A DNA stretch of 8,653 nt from Acidocella sp. (lineage in GTDB: Bacteria; Pseudomonadota; Alphaproteobacteria; Acetobacterales; Acetobacteraceae): contig JAQNCU010000101.1 in assembly GCA_029077775.1 (NCBI GenBank), positions 1-8,653 on the forward strand, written 5' to 3'. Position 1 is the first letter of the stretch, and each line of letters begins with the position of its first letter. Under the pieces are notes generated by a model that did no database searches, was not told the origin of the DNA, and worked only from the letters and a program-made list of their open reading frames with translations. Made by a program: the position numbers and the translations under genes. Of this stretch, positions 1 to 6,271 are shown one piece after another.

Positions 1-492
1 GCAACTGGCAACATAACGCTCGCGCAACCCACACCAACTGAAGTCGAAGGACCTGCGCCGCTGGCATCAGACATGCTCGCCCACATTCAAACAAGGGGCG
101 ATGTCACAGGTCAGTTTGGCGCTTGGATCGGGGAGCGTGGTAGTCAGAATTGGATCGAAGGATTTTCCCTTAATGCGCCGGATGGTCTGTTGCCTTCCGA
201 GATCACTTACCAAGCCGTCCTCGGGCGCGGATGGCTTTCGCCGTGGGCGGAAGCGGGAAGTTATTGTGGATCGCGGGGGATGGCGCTGCCACTTTTAGGG
301 CTTCGCGTGCGGCTTAGTGGGGAGGCTGCTGAAAAATTCGATGTAAAGTGCAGCGCCAGCTTCATAGGTGGGACCAGCGTTGGCCCCGTTGGCAATGATG
401 AAACCTGCGAAGGCGAAACCCTGGCACCGCTTGAAGCGTTTCAAATAACATTAACACCTCGGATTCGTAAATTTTCACGATCCAAGCGATGA
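1..492 (+). CDS. C-terminal part of a protein with three ChW-like W/G-rich repeats (5' end outside window)
   Basis: The frame is open from the first base to TGA at 490-492, so this is the last 163 residues of a longer gene; the ATG at 73 is internal and need not be the start. Three degenerate repeats are visible at window residues about 28-58, 68-105 and 115-151. Each has a turn rich in G followed by a beta-like end (WIEGFSL, PLLGLRVRL, PLEAFQITL). Repeat 2 has the fullest form, with GW, W, AGSYCG and a final hydrophobic strand; repeat 3 keeps the Cys and the PLEAF end but lacks the W. This resembles the ChW (clostridial hydrophobic, conserved W) repeat, found in secreted or surface proteins that bind ligands. 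No catalytic motif is visible and the N-terminus is missing. It lies 7 nt upstream of a glycosyltransferase, suggesting one operon. The ChW assignment is by eye; the function is unknown. Confidence 0.6.
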   Translation, partial: ATGNITLAQPTPTEVEGPAPLASDMLAHIQTRGDVTGQFGAWIGERGSQNWIEGFSLNAPDGLLPSEITYQAVLGRGWLSPWAEAGSYCGSRGMALPLLGLRVRLSGEAAEKFDVKCSASFIGGTSVGPVGNDETCEGETLAPLEAFQITLTPRIRKFSRSKR

Positions 493-499
493 GACACTT

Positions 500-1753
500 G
501 TGAACTTTCTATTCGTACACCAAAATTTTCCTGGGCAGTATCTTCATATTGTAAAAAGTCTGGTCGCCGACAATGAGCGGCGCGATGGCACGCATCAAAT
601 TGTTTTTATGACCGAGCCAAATAATAATAATCTCGTTGGCGTCAGAAAGGTTACGTACGCTAAACCGCCGATTTCTTCACCTGCGCTGCACATGGACGCT
701 CGGGAGTTCGATTCGGCAACACGGCGCGGCGAGGCCGCATATCGTGGTGCGTTACAGATTAAGGCACTCGGCTTTATGCCTGATGTTATTATTGGGCATC
801 ATGGTTGGGGTGAGATTTTAAATTTACCTGATGTATTTCCGGGTGTTCCGATCATTGGTTACTTCGAATTCTTTTACAAAATCGAAGGTTCGGATGTGAA
901 CTATGATCCTGAGTTCCCCATGGGGACGGATAGACTAGCCTCCGTCAGAGGAAAAAACGCGATCAATCTTCTTTCTCTTTCGTTAGAGCAATTTGGTCAG
1001 ACACCGACAAAATGGCAACATAGTACATACCCAAAATGGGCGGAAAGCCACATTAGAATCATTGAAGAAGGGGTCGACCTTGACCGCTGCAAGCCGAACA
1101 AAAATATAAAACGGAGTATCGTATCGGTTGGCGATATGAGTCTTAGTCCGGACAAAAAATTGATCACCTATGTGGCGCGTAACCTTGAGCCCTATCGTGG
1201 ATTTCATACATTCATGCGGGCACTGCCATCAATTTTGAATTCAAGACCCGATGTTGTTGTCTCGATCGTCGGTGGTGATGAGATAAGTTATGGTACGGCG
1301 CCGTCGGCTGGTTGCTGGCGCGATGTTCTTCTCAAAGAAGTTGGACATAGGCTGGATCGAAGCCGCGTTCATTTCTTTGGCAAGGTTTCGTACGACCATC
1401 ACATAACCTTACTTCAAAGGTCAGACGCGCATGTGTATTTGTCTTATCCCTTTGTAGCGTCATGGTCCTTACGTGAGGCTTTAGCGGTTGGGTGTCTGAT
1501 AATTGGCGGGGATACGCCAACGGTGACGGAATTCATAAAGCATGGTCAGAATGGAATTGTCGTGCCAACCCTGGATCATAATGCGATCAGTTCGGCTGTT
1601 CTGGAAATTTTAGACGACGACAAGCGCGCCAAAAAATTACGCGCTGGCGCCAGAAGCTTCGCCGAAAAGAACCTCGACATAAAAGAATATCTATCGAAAT
1701 TCAGGGCCTATATCGAAGAGGTTACCGGCAAAAAATTAGTCGTGGCATCATGA
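500..1753 (+). CDS. GT4-like glycosyltransferase (GT-B fold)
   Basis: The 417-aa protein is a typical length for GT4 enzymes, which transfer a sugar from a nucleotide-sugar donor onto a glycan or lipid acceptor, usually at the inner face of the membrane in polysaccharide synthesis. The N-terminal domain opens with LFVHQNFPGQ (residues 4-13), a signature of one GT4 subgroup, and has VIIGHHGWGE near 97-105. The C-terminal donor domain starts near 222, with VARNLEPYRGF (225-235), a VVVSIVGGDE strand (252-261) and YPFVASWSLREALAVGC (326-342). In the usual EX7E motif the first Glu is Phe327 here and the second is Glu335; this may be a subgroup trait. No signal peptide or TM segment is seen. The GTG start is chosen because the protein signature begins immediately; the SD is weak (gatgag). 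Codon use is more AT-rich than in pnp. The specific sugar and acceptor cannot be read from sequence. Confidence 0.88.
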   Translation: MNFLFVHQNFPGQYLHIVKSLVADNERRDGTHQIVFMTEPNNNNLVGVRKVTYAKPPISSPALHMDAREFDSATRRGEAAYRGALQIKALGFMPDVIIGHHGWGEILNLPDVFPGVPIIGYFEFFYKIEGSDVNYDPEFPMGTDRLASVRGKNAINLLSLSLEQFGQTPTKWQHSTYPKWAESHIRIIEEGVDLDRCKPNKNIKRSIVSVGDMSLSPDKKLITYVARNLEPYRGFHTFMRALPSILNSRPDVVVSIVGGDEISYGTAPSAGCWRDVLLKEVGHRLDRSRVHFFGKVSYDHHITLLQRSDAHVYLSYPFVASWSLREALAVGCLIIGGDTPTVTEFIKHGQNGIVVPTLDHNAISSAVLEILDDDKRAKKLRAGARSFAEKNLDIKEYLSKFRAYIEEVTGKKLVVAS

Positions 1754-1813
1754 ATCTGCATAATCTTCTTGAATAAAACACGACACCAATCACAAATGCC
1801 CTAATTTTTTGCC
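1727..1813. repeat. 13-bp perfect inverted repeat spanning the glycosyltransferase 3' end
   Basis: GGCAAAAAATTAG at 1727-1739, inside the last codons of the glycosyltransferase gene, is exactly complementary to CTAATTTTTTGCC at 1801-1813, with 61 nt between. In the plus-strand transcript the A-tract in the gene end could pair with the U-tract downstream. This might form a 3'-end structure that protects the message or helps termination. It is AT-rich, so chance is possible. Confidence 0.4.
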
Positions 1814-1817
1814 AAAT

Positions 1818-1854
1818 CCGACCGTTTCAAAACTTAGGGATTTGAAACGGTCGG
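1818..1854. terminator. Perfect 14-bp hairpin between convergent genes, probable bidirectional terminator
   Basis: The arms CCGACCGTTTCAAA (1818-1831) and TTTGAAACGGTCGG (1841-1854) pair perfectly around a 9-nt loop. The hairpin lies between the end of the glycosyltransferase gene (plus) and the end of pnp (minus), where a shared terminator is expected. Neither side has a clean U-run directly after the stem: plus reads TCAGCG and minus reads ATTTGGC. It may therefore act by blocking 3' exonucleases or with Rho rather than as a textbook intrinsic terminator. Confidence 0.55.
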
Positions 1855-1921
1855 TCAGCGTTAAAGCACATCAATGGCGCGTTGCACTCTAACGGTAGGC
1901 ACCTAATAACTCGGGGTCCTG

Positions 1922-4066
1922 TTATTCTGCCGCGTCACGCTTGGTTTTATCGGAAGAGGCATCGGAGATATCTTCCCCGGTCTGCTGATTAACTTGCTTC
2001 ATGGACAATTTAACTTTTCCACGATCGTCAAATCCAACAACTTTTACCTTAACCATGTCTCCTTGTTTGACCACATCTGTCGTTTTGGCGACACGCGATG
2101 AACTCAGTTCGGAGATATGAACGAGGCCATCTTTTGCACCCAGGAAATTCACAAACGCCCCAAAATCAGCGGTCTTCACGACCTTGCCGGTATAGATGAC
2201 GCCAATTTCCGGCTCTGCTATAATGCCACGAATTTTATCAATGGCAGCTTGTGCCTTTTTGTCGTCGCTGGCGGCAATTTTAACGGTGCCGTCGTCATCA
2301 ATGTCGATTTTCGCGCCCGTCTGTTCGACGATCTCGCGAATGACCTTGCCGCCGGTACCAATGATATCGCGGATTTTTTCCTTGGGTACCTGGATCACAG
2401 TGATTTTCGGCGCGTTGGAGGAAACGCCTTCACGCCCCGAAGTCAGGGCTTTAGCCATTTCACCCAGGATATGAAGCCGGCCATGCTTGGCTTGCTCCAA
2501 CGCAATTTTCATAATCTCTGGTGTGATGGACGTGATTTTAATATCCATCTGAAGTGAAGTCACACCAAGTTCCGTGCCCGCGACCTTGAAATCCATGTCG
2601 CCGAGGTGATCCTCGTCACCGAGAATGTCAGACAAAACAGCAAAACCACGGTCTTCCTTGATCAGCCCCATGGCAATTCCGGCAACCGGACGCAACAAAG
2701 GTACACCCGCATCCATCAACGCGAGCGATGTCCCGCACACTGTCGCCATTGAAGAGGAGCCATTGCTTTCAGTGATCTCGGATACGATGCGCAAAGTATA
2801 AGGGAATTTGTCTTTACCCGGCAGCAATGGATGCACCGCGCGCCAGGCGAGTTTACCATGGCCAATTTCACGCCGCCCGGGTGACCCCATCCGGCCCGTC
2901 TCACCCACCGAGTAGGGAGGGAAGTTATAGTGCAGCATGAAGTGCTCACGGAATTCGCCTTCCACGGCGTCGATCAACTGCTCGTCCTGGGCCGTACCAA
3001 GGGTGGCGACAACCAGTGCCTGCGTCTCGCCGCGTGTGAACAAGGCAGAGCCATGGGTCCGGGGCAATACGCCTACCTCGGCCATAATCGGGCGGACGGT
3101 CTTGGTATCGCGGCCGTCAATCCGCAGGCCAGTGTCAAGGATATTATTACGGACGATGTCGGCCTCTAGGTCCTTGAATAACCCTTTCGCCTTATCGGCA
3201 TCCAGGCCCTCGGCAGTCAGAGACGCGCCAGCCGCTTTTTTCGCCGCCGATATTTTTTCCTGACGGATCTGTTTTACCGTCTCGGTGTAGGCGGCTCGGA
3301 TCTCATCGCGTGCCAATGCGTCCACACGGGCGGTTAATGCCTTGGTCTCATCAGACATTTCCGGCAGCGGCCAAGGATCTTTGGCCGCGTGCTCGGCCAG
3401 TTCGATGATCGCCTCGATCACGGGTTGAAACGCCGCATGACCAAAGGTCACAGCGCCAAGCATAATCTCCTCAGACAGCTCAGACGCCTCTGACTCAACC
3501 ATTAGAACACCCTCAACCGTACCCGCAAGCACGAGGTCAAGCTTGCTCTCGTCTTTCTCGGCGGTGGTGGGGTTCAGGACATAGGCGCCATTAATGTAAC
3601 CAACCCGGGCGGCACCAACGGGTCCAAAAAACGGTATTCCCGAAAGGGTCAGTGCGGCAGACGCAGCCACCAGAGCCAGAATATCCGGGTCGTTTTCAAG
3701 ATCATGGCTCAGTACGGTGACGATCACCTGAACTTCGTTACGAAATCCGTGCGGGAATAATGGACGAATGGGCCTGTCGATCAACCGGGAAACCAAGGTC
3801 TCTTTCTCGGTTGGGCGCCCTTCGCGCTTGAAAAACCCGCCGGGAATGCGACCAGCCGCGAAGAATTTTTCCTGATAATTGACGGTGAGCGGGAAAAAAT
3901 CGAGACCCGGCTTCGGCGCCTTCGCGCCAACGACCGTCGCGAGCAAGACGGTGTCTCCATATGTTGCAACAACGGCCCCATCGGCCTGACGGGCTACCTT
4001 GCCAGTCTCAAGTACCAGGGTCTTTCCGCCCCATTCCATCTCTTTACGAAAATAACGATCAAACAT
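1922..4066 (-). CDS. pnp: Polyribonucleotide nucleotidyltransferase (PNPase)
   Basis: This 714-aa protein is full length for bacterial PNPase, a trimeric 3'-5' phosphorolytic exoribonuclease that degrades mRNA with RNase E or other degradosome partners. Domains in order are: first RNase PH core (about 14-145, with FFKREGRPTEKE at 78-89), an alpha-helical linker (about 240-310), second RNase PH core (about 325-545), KH (about 553-615, with the GxxG loop GTGG at 570-573) and S1 (about 620-690). The catalytic stretch GDEDHLGDMDFK (483-494) keeps both metal-site aspartates, D486 and D492, and the second core also has GSSSMATVCG (436-445). The tail after S1 is short and charged. The ATG at 4066-4064 matches the conserved MFDRYFRKEMEWGG beginning; GGGG lies 8 nt upstream as a modest SD. 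gpt lies upstream in the same direction, whereas rpsO, the usual neighbour, is missing. The leader carries inverted repeats that could serve autoregulation. Confidence 0.98.
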   Translation of the reverse strand: MFDRYFRKEMEWGGKTLVLETGKVARQADGAVVATYGDTVLLATVVGAKAPKPGLDFFPLTVNYQEKFFAAGRIPGGFFKREGRPTEKETLVSRLIDRPIRPLFPHGFRNEVQVIVTVLSHDLENDPDILALVAASAALTLSGIPFFGPVGAARVGYINGAYVLNPTTAEKDESKLDLVLAGTVEGVLMVESEASELSEEIMLGAVTFGHAAFQPVIEAIIELAEHAAKDPWPLPEMSDETKALTARVDALARDEIRAAYTETVKQIRQEKISAAKKAAGASLTAEGLDADKAKGLFKDLEADIVRNNILDTGLRIDGRDTKTVRPIMAEVGVLPRTHGSALFTRGETQALVVATLGTAQDEQLIDAVEGEFREHFMLHYNFPPYSVGETGRMGSPGRREIGHGKLAWRAVHPLLPGKDKFPYTLRIVSEITESNGSSSMATVCGTSLALMDAGVPLLRPVAGIAMGLIKEDRGFAVLSDILGDEDHLGDMDFKVAGTELGVTSLQMDIKITSITPEIMKIALEQAKHGRLHILGEMAKALTSGREGVSSNAPKITVIQVPKEKIRDIIGTGGKVIREIVEQTGAKIDIDDDGTVKIAASDDKKAQAAIDKIRGIIAEPEIGVIYTGKVVKTADFGAFVNFLGAKDGLVHISELSSSRVAKTTDVVKQGDMVKVKVVGFDDRGKVKLSMKQVNQQTGEDISDASSDKTKRDAAE

Positions 4067-4398
4067 TGCCTATACCCCACATACGGTGAAGCGGGTGGCA
4101 AGAAGCTCAGATCAATGCGCACCCCCCGATCGTCGGGCGGCGCCTCGGGCGGCACGGGTTTGGCTGTGATATGCGCAAAGGCGCGGTCACAGCCATGGAC
4201 CATGTGGCCGGAAACGCCGCGGCGTGAAAACCGGTGGCGGCGCGGAAAATCCGGATGCTGTCTCTGCGCCCCGTTCTGCCGCTAGTCTGAAAACAACAAC
4301 CCGAACCCGTGTCCGTGTTGCGAAGACGTCTCATGACGACTTCGAGTGCTTGTTACCTGACTTTCGTTCGAGACGCTAGGCAGGAGCCAAACCACAAG
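4067..4398 (-). other. 332-bp gap upstream of pnp; leader rich in inverted repeats, no gene seen
   Basis: No ORF here resembles a known protein; in particular no S15 (rpsO) sequence is present on either strand. The pnp-proximal part reads as a GC-rich leader on the minus strand with several short dyads: 4125-4137 (CCCGA/TCGGG, 3-nt loop), 4162-4194 (see separate entry) and the 12-bp palindrome ACGCCGCGGCGT at 4214-4225. No convincing -35/-10 pair was found by eye, so the pnp promoter could lie here or pnp could be read through from gpt. No strong terminator for gpt is visible. Confidence 0.5.
4162..4194 (-). promoter_or_regulatory. Hairpin in the pnp 5' leader, candidate autoregulatory element
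   Basis: The arms GGCTGTGA (4162-4169) and TCACAGCC (4187-4194) pair perfectly over 8 bp. Inside them, GCGC (4173-4176) and GCGC (4181-4184) can extend the stem across a small internal loop to an AAAG tetraloop (plus-strand reading). The element lies 95 nt before the pnp start. In E. coli, the pnp leader forms a duplex cut by RNase III, after which PNPase represses its own synthesis. A similar role here is inference by position and shape, not sequence homology. Confidence 0.4.
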
Positions 4399-4872
4399 TC
4401 ATTCAGACTTTCGGGCCAGGGGGGCGACGAATTGCGGCTCTGTGTCCCAGGGAAAGAGTATCCATGTATCCTGGGAAACCTCCGTGATGAATGTGTCTAC
4501 AACCGGCTTTCCCGCGGGTTTGGCATAAACCGTGGCCAAATGGGCGGCTGGGAGGATGGTACGAACAGCCTTGGCCGTGCTACCAGTATCGACCAGATCA
4601 TCGATGATCAACCAGCCCTGGCCTGCCCCAGCCGCCGCGGGTGCTTTTGTAATAACCGGCTGGCCGCGCTGTTCTTCATCATAGGTCACAACGGAAACAG
4701 ACTCGATCAGGCGGCATTCCAGTTCTCGCGCGATGATCGCCGCTGGAATGAGCCCGCCTCGCGTGATCGCGACAATGCCAACCCAAGGCCCAAGCGCGTG
4801 TAATCGCCATGCTAACGCCTTGGCATCGCGATGTAATTGGTCCCACGTAACCGTATAATAATGCTGCGCCAT
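4399..4872 (-). CDS. gpt: Xanthine-guanine phosphoribosyltransferase
   Basis: The 157-aa protein (E. coli Gpt is 152 aa) transfers phosphoribose from PRPP to guanine, xanthine or hypoxanthine for purine salvage, as a cytoplasmic or peripheral membrane tetramer. The YTVTWDQLHRDA start (6-17) matches the family N-terminus. The pyrophosphate loop is TRGG (37-40), followed by IPAAIIARELECR (42-54). The PRPP motif IIDDLVDTGSTA is at 89-100. YAKPAGKP (116-123) and QDTWILFPWD (134-143), with the purine-contacting Trp137, complete the family signature. The start at 4872 gives the right N-terminus, but no purine-rich SD precedes it; the upstream strand reads TCCCTGTTT. A TATTAT hexamer lies only 9 nt before the ATG, so the message may be nearly leaderless. 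It is 332 bp upstream of pnp in the same direction. Confidence 0.94.
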   Translation of the reverse strand: MAQHYYTVTWDQLHRDAKALAWRLHALGPWVGIVAITRGGLIPAAIIARELECRLIESVSVVTYDEEQRGQPVITKAPAAAGAGQGWLIIDDLVDTGSTAKAVRTILPAAHLATVYAKPAGKPVVDTFITEVSQDTWILFPWDTEPQFVAPLARKSE

Positions 4873-4881
4873 AAACAGGGA

Positions 4882-4887
4882 ATAATA
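4882..4887 (-). promoter_or_regulatory. Candidate -10 box just upstream of gpt
   Basis: The minus strand reads TATTAT at 4887-4882, ending 9 nt before the gpt ATG. Transcription starting about 7 nt downstream would give a 5' leader of only a few bases. The best -35-like hexamer nearby is TTGCCC, with only a 14-nt spacer, which is short. The lack of an SD in front of gpt fits a leaderless message, but the match is weak. Confidence 0.3.
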
Positions 4888-5039
4888 GGGGGATTGTTCG
4901 TGGGCAAGGGTACGCGACTTGCAGTTAACGGTAGATTGTCCTGTGCGATCAGGTCAGTGGCTGTGATTGGTTGTGCATGAACAAACCTCTGGAACAGCTA
5001 CCGAATGGATGTGGCGGCAACATAACAAGCCTTTCAGCT

Positions 5040-5852
5040 TCATCCAGCCGCCCTCACGGCGGGTACCTGGTCCTGCAATATCGTTCGCGTTTCGGTCATG
5101 ATGCGCCGCGCCGTCGGCAGTACATCTGTAAATACCTTCACCGAATCACCCGCCATAAAGCCCGCATAATCCACGATCGGGCCGGATTGCGGGCCAAAGA
5201 AAGCCGTGGTTTTGGCAGCGACACCATAACTCTTATTCAGGCACGCCATGAGGTTCGTCTCGAACTTTACCCCCGCATAGCGCCTCGGCCCGGCAATATA
5301 CCCAAAATCCATCCGTTTATAAAAAGTTGAGTGGTTCTGCCTGACGCATGACAGCATCAGGTCACAATCGGTCTCGCCCTGCATGAACCCGACAAAGCTG
5401 AAAAGCACGACGACGAGTTGATAATCCGTTGAAAAATCTGGGTGCCGCACGAGTCTGTTGATCTCCAAAAGCCTCGCAGGCCGTCCAGCCGCCACATTTT
5501 GGCCCAATGCCGCAACCGCCTCGGGGAATATCCGCGAGGCCGGTATCTCATCCCAGCCTGAAAGTGCCGGGTCGAGATCTGCCAAGCAGATCCGCACCGA
5601 GGCAACGGGCCGTTTATCCTTGTAGATAACGATCGAGTGGCTGCCGGGTTTCAGATCATCCGAATCTGTGAATAATCCATGAGGCTGCGGGTCGATATAT
5701 CCCCCGGCCAGATAACTCGCATGGCGGATGGCAAATGCATCCGCCCGGGTCTGGTCGTCGAGGGCAAGCCTGGCCGTAATATCCAAAGGCGAGCCTCGCG
5801 GCCTGACGATACGACGCTCGACATTATTAAAACTAAGCGGCGATACACCCAT
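5040..5852 (-). CDS. FeeM-like N-acyl amino acid synthase (GNAT-fold acyltransferase)
   Basis: This 270-aa protein resembles the FeeM catalytic core family, relatives of LuxI-type acyl-homoserine lactone synthases that move a fatty acyl chain from acyl-ACP onto an amino acid to form N-acyl amino acids. Supporting stretches are AFAIRHASYLAGGYI (39-53, the R...Y/G entry motif), SIVIYKDKRPVASVRICLAD (73-92, central strands), RLLEINRLVRHPDF (127-140, the E..RL.V motif of this superfamily) and SCVRQNHSTFYKRMDFG (168-184, the helix and loop before the last core strand). The C-terminal 60 residues are less conserved. No signal peptide or TM segment is present, so it should be cytoplasmic. The ATG is set by an AGGGGA SD at 5863-5858, 5 nt upstream. 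No acyl carrier protein or exosortase gene lies beside it in the window. The amino acid and acyl chain length cannot be read. A divergent GGDEF-EAL gene shares its upstream region. Confidence 0.75.
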   Translation of the reverse strand: MGVSPLSFNNVERRIVRPRGSPLDITARLALDDQTRADAFAIRHASYLAGGYIDPQPHGLFTDSDDLKPGSHSIVIYKDKRPVASVRICLADLDPALSGWDEIPASRIFPEAVAALGQNVAAGRPARLLEINRLVRHPDFSTDYQLVVVLFSFVGFMQGETDCDLMLSCVRQNHSTFYKRMDFGYIAGPRRYAGVKFETNLMACLNKSYGVAAKTTAFFGPQSGPIVDYAGFMAGDSVKVFTDVLPTARRIMTETRTILQDQVPAVRAAG

Positions 5853-5863
5853 GAATTTCCCCT
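5853..5863 (-). promoter_or_regulatory. Shine-Dalgarno of the FeeM-like gene
   Basis: The minus strand reads AGGGGA at 5863-5858, followed by a 5-nt spacer and the ATG at 5852-5850. It is the clearest ribosome binding site in the window and fixes the start of the FeeM-like gene. Confidence 0.7.
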
Positions 5864-6271
5864 GAACTGCGGATCTCTGGGTTTGAGTTTAGGTAATTTT
5901 TTTAATATTTCTAATAAAATCATATATGTATTGGCACGTAATAATTTTATCCGACACGCCGCAAAGTGATCTAAATTACACGTAAACCCAAGTAAATATA
6001 TATTAATAATAAGAAAATTAACTTATTATAGACAAAAACCATAAAAATAAAATCAGCGTGATCGTGGAGGTGACGGAAAACCTGCTGATCTAGTGACAAA
6101 CAGAGCGTCAGAAAAAATGATCAAATAATTGACATTAAGCAATTAAGGATGGCGTTCAAACAATAAAAAAGATACGTAAGGTTGATTTCCGCCGCCCAGA
6201 AAGTCAATGCAACCAAGAGGTATATCATTCCGACTATCAGGATCGATGAGGGTCGTCCCGTAGGGGGCGGG
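5864..6271. other. AT-rich divergent intergenic region between the FeeM-like and GGDEF-EAL genes
   Basis: No protein-coding ORF is convincing here. About 5880-6060 is strongly AT-rich, unlike the flanking genes, and probably holds promoters for both directions. Candidate elements are a minus-strand TATAAT at 6030-6025 (no good -35 at normal spacing) and a plus-strand TTGACA at 6129-6134 (no good -10 at 17 nt). An imperfect dyad ACGT-AATTT / AAATT-ACGT lies at 5936-5947 and 5973-5983. A hairpin with arms ATCAGC plus AGGT and ACCTGCTGAT lies at 6052-6089, with a 10-nt bulge on the left arm. No c-di-GMP riboswitch was recognised. Confidence 0.5.

Noticed and set aside
2117..2557. Plus-strand 146-codon open frame inside pnp
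   Set aside because: It is the reverse-strand reading of the KH/S1 region of pnp; the pnp frame has full-length family motifs and this one has none.
4366..4374. tRNA-like T-loop GTTCGAGAC
   Set aside because: The flanking bases do not form a T-stem, and no acceptor, D or anticodon arms could be laid out around it.
4309..4803. Plus-strand 164-codon open frame across gpt
   Set aside because: It is antisense to the well-supported gpt gene, its translation has no recognisable motifs and low-complexity charge, and it has no convincing SD.
5931..5948. Sigma-54-like TTGGCACG on the plus strand
   Set aside because: The -24 half fits well, but the -12 half lacks the required GC at the right spacing (reads AATTTT).
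5679..5969. Plus-strand open frame overlapping the FeeM-like gene start
   Set aside because: It is antisense to the FeeM-like N-terminus, runs into the AT-rich spacer, and its composition is not protein-like.
6129..6134. TTGACA as a -35 box for the GGDEF-EAL gene
   Set aside because: The hexamer is perfect, but 16-18 nt downstream there is no acceptable -10 (GCGTTC at 17 nt), so it is not called as a promoter.
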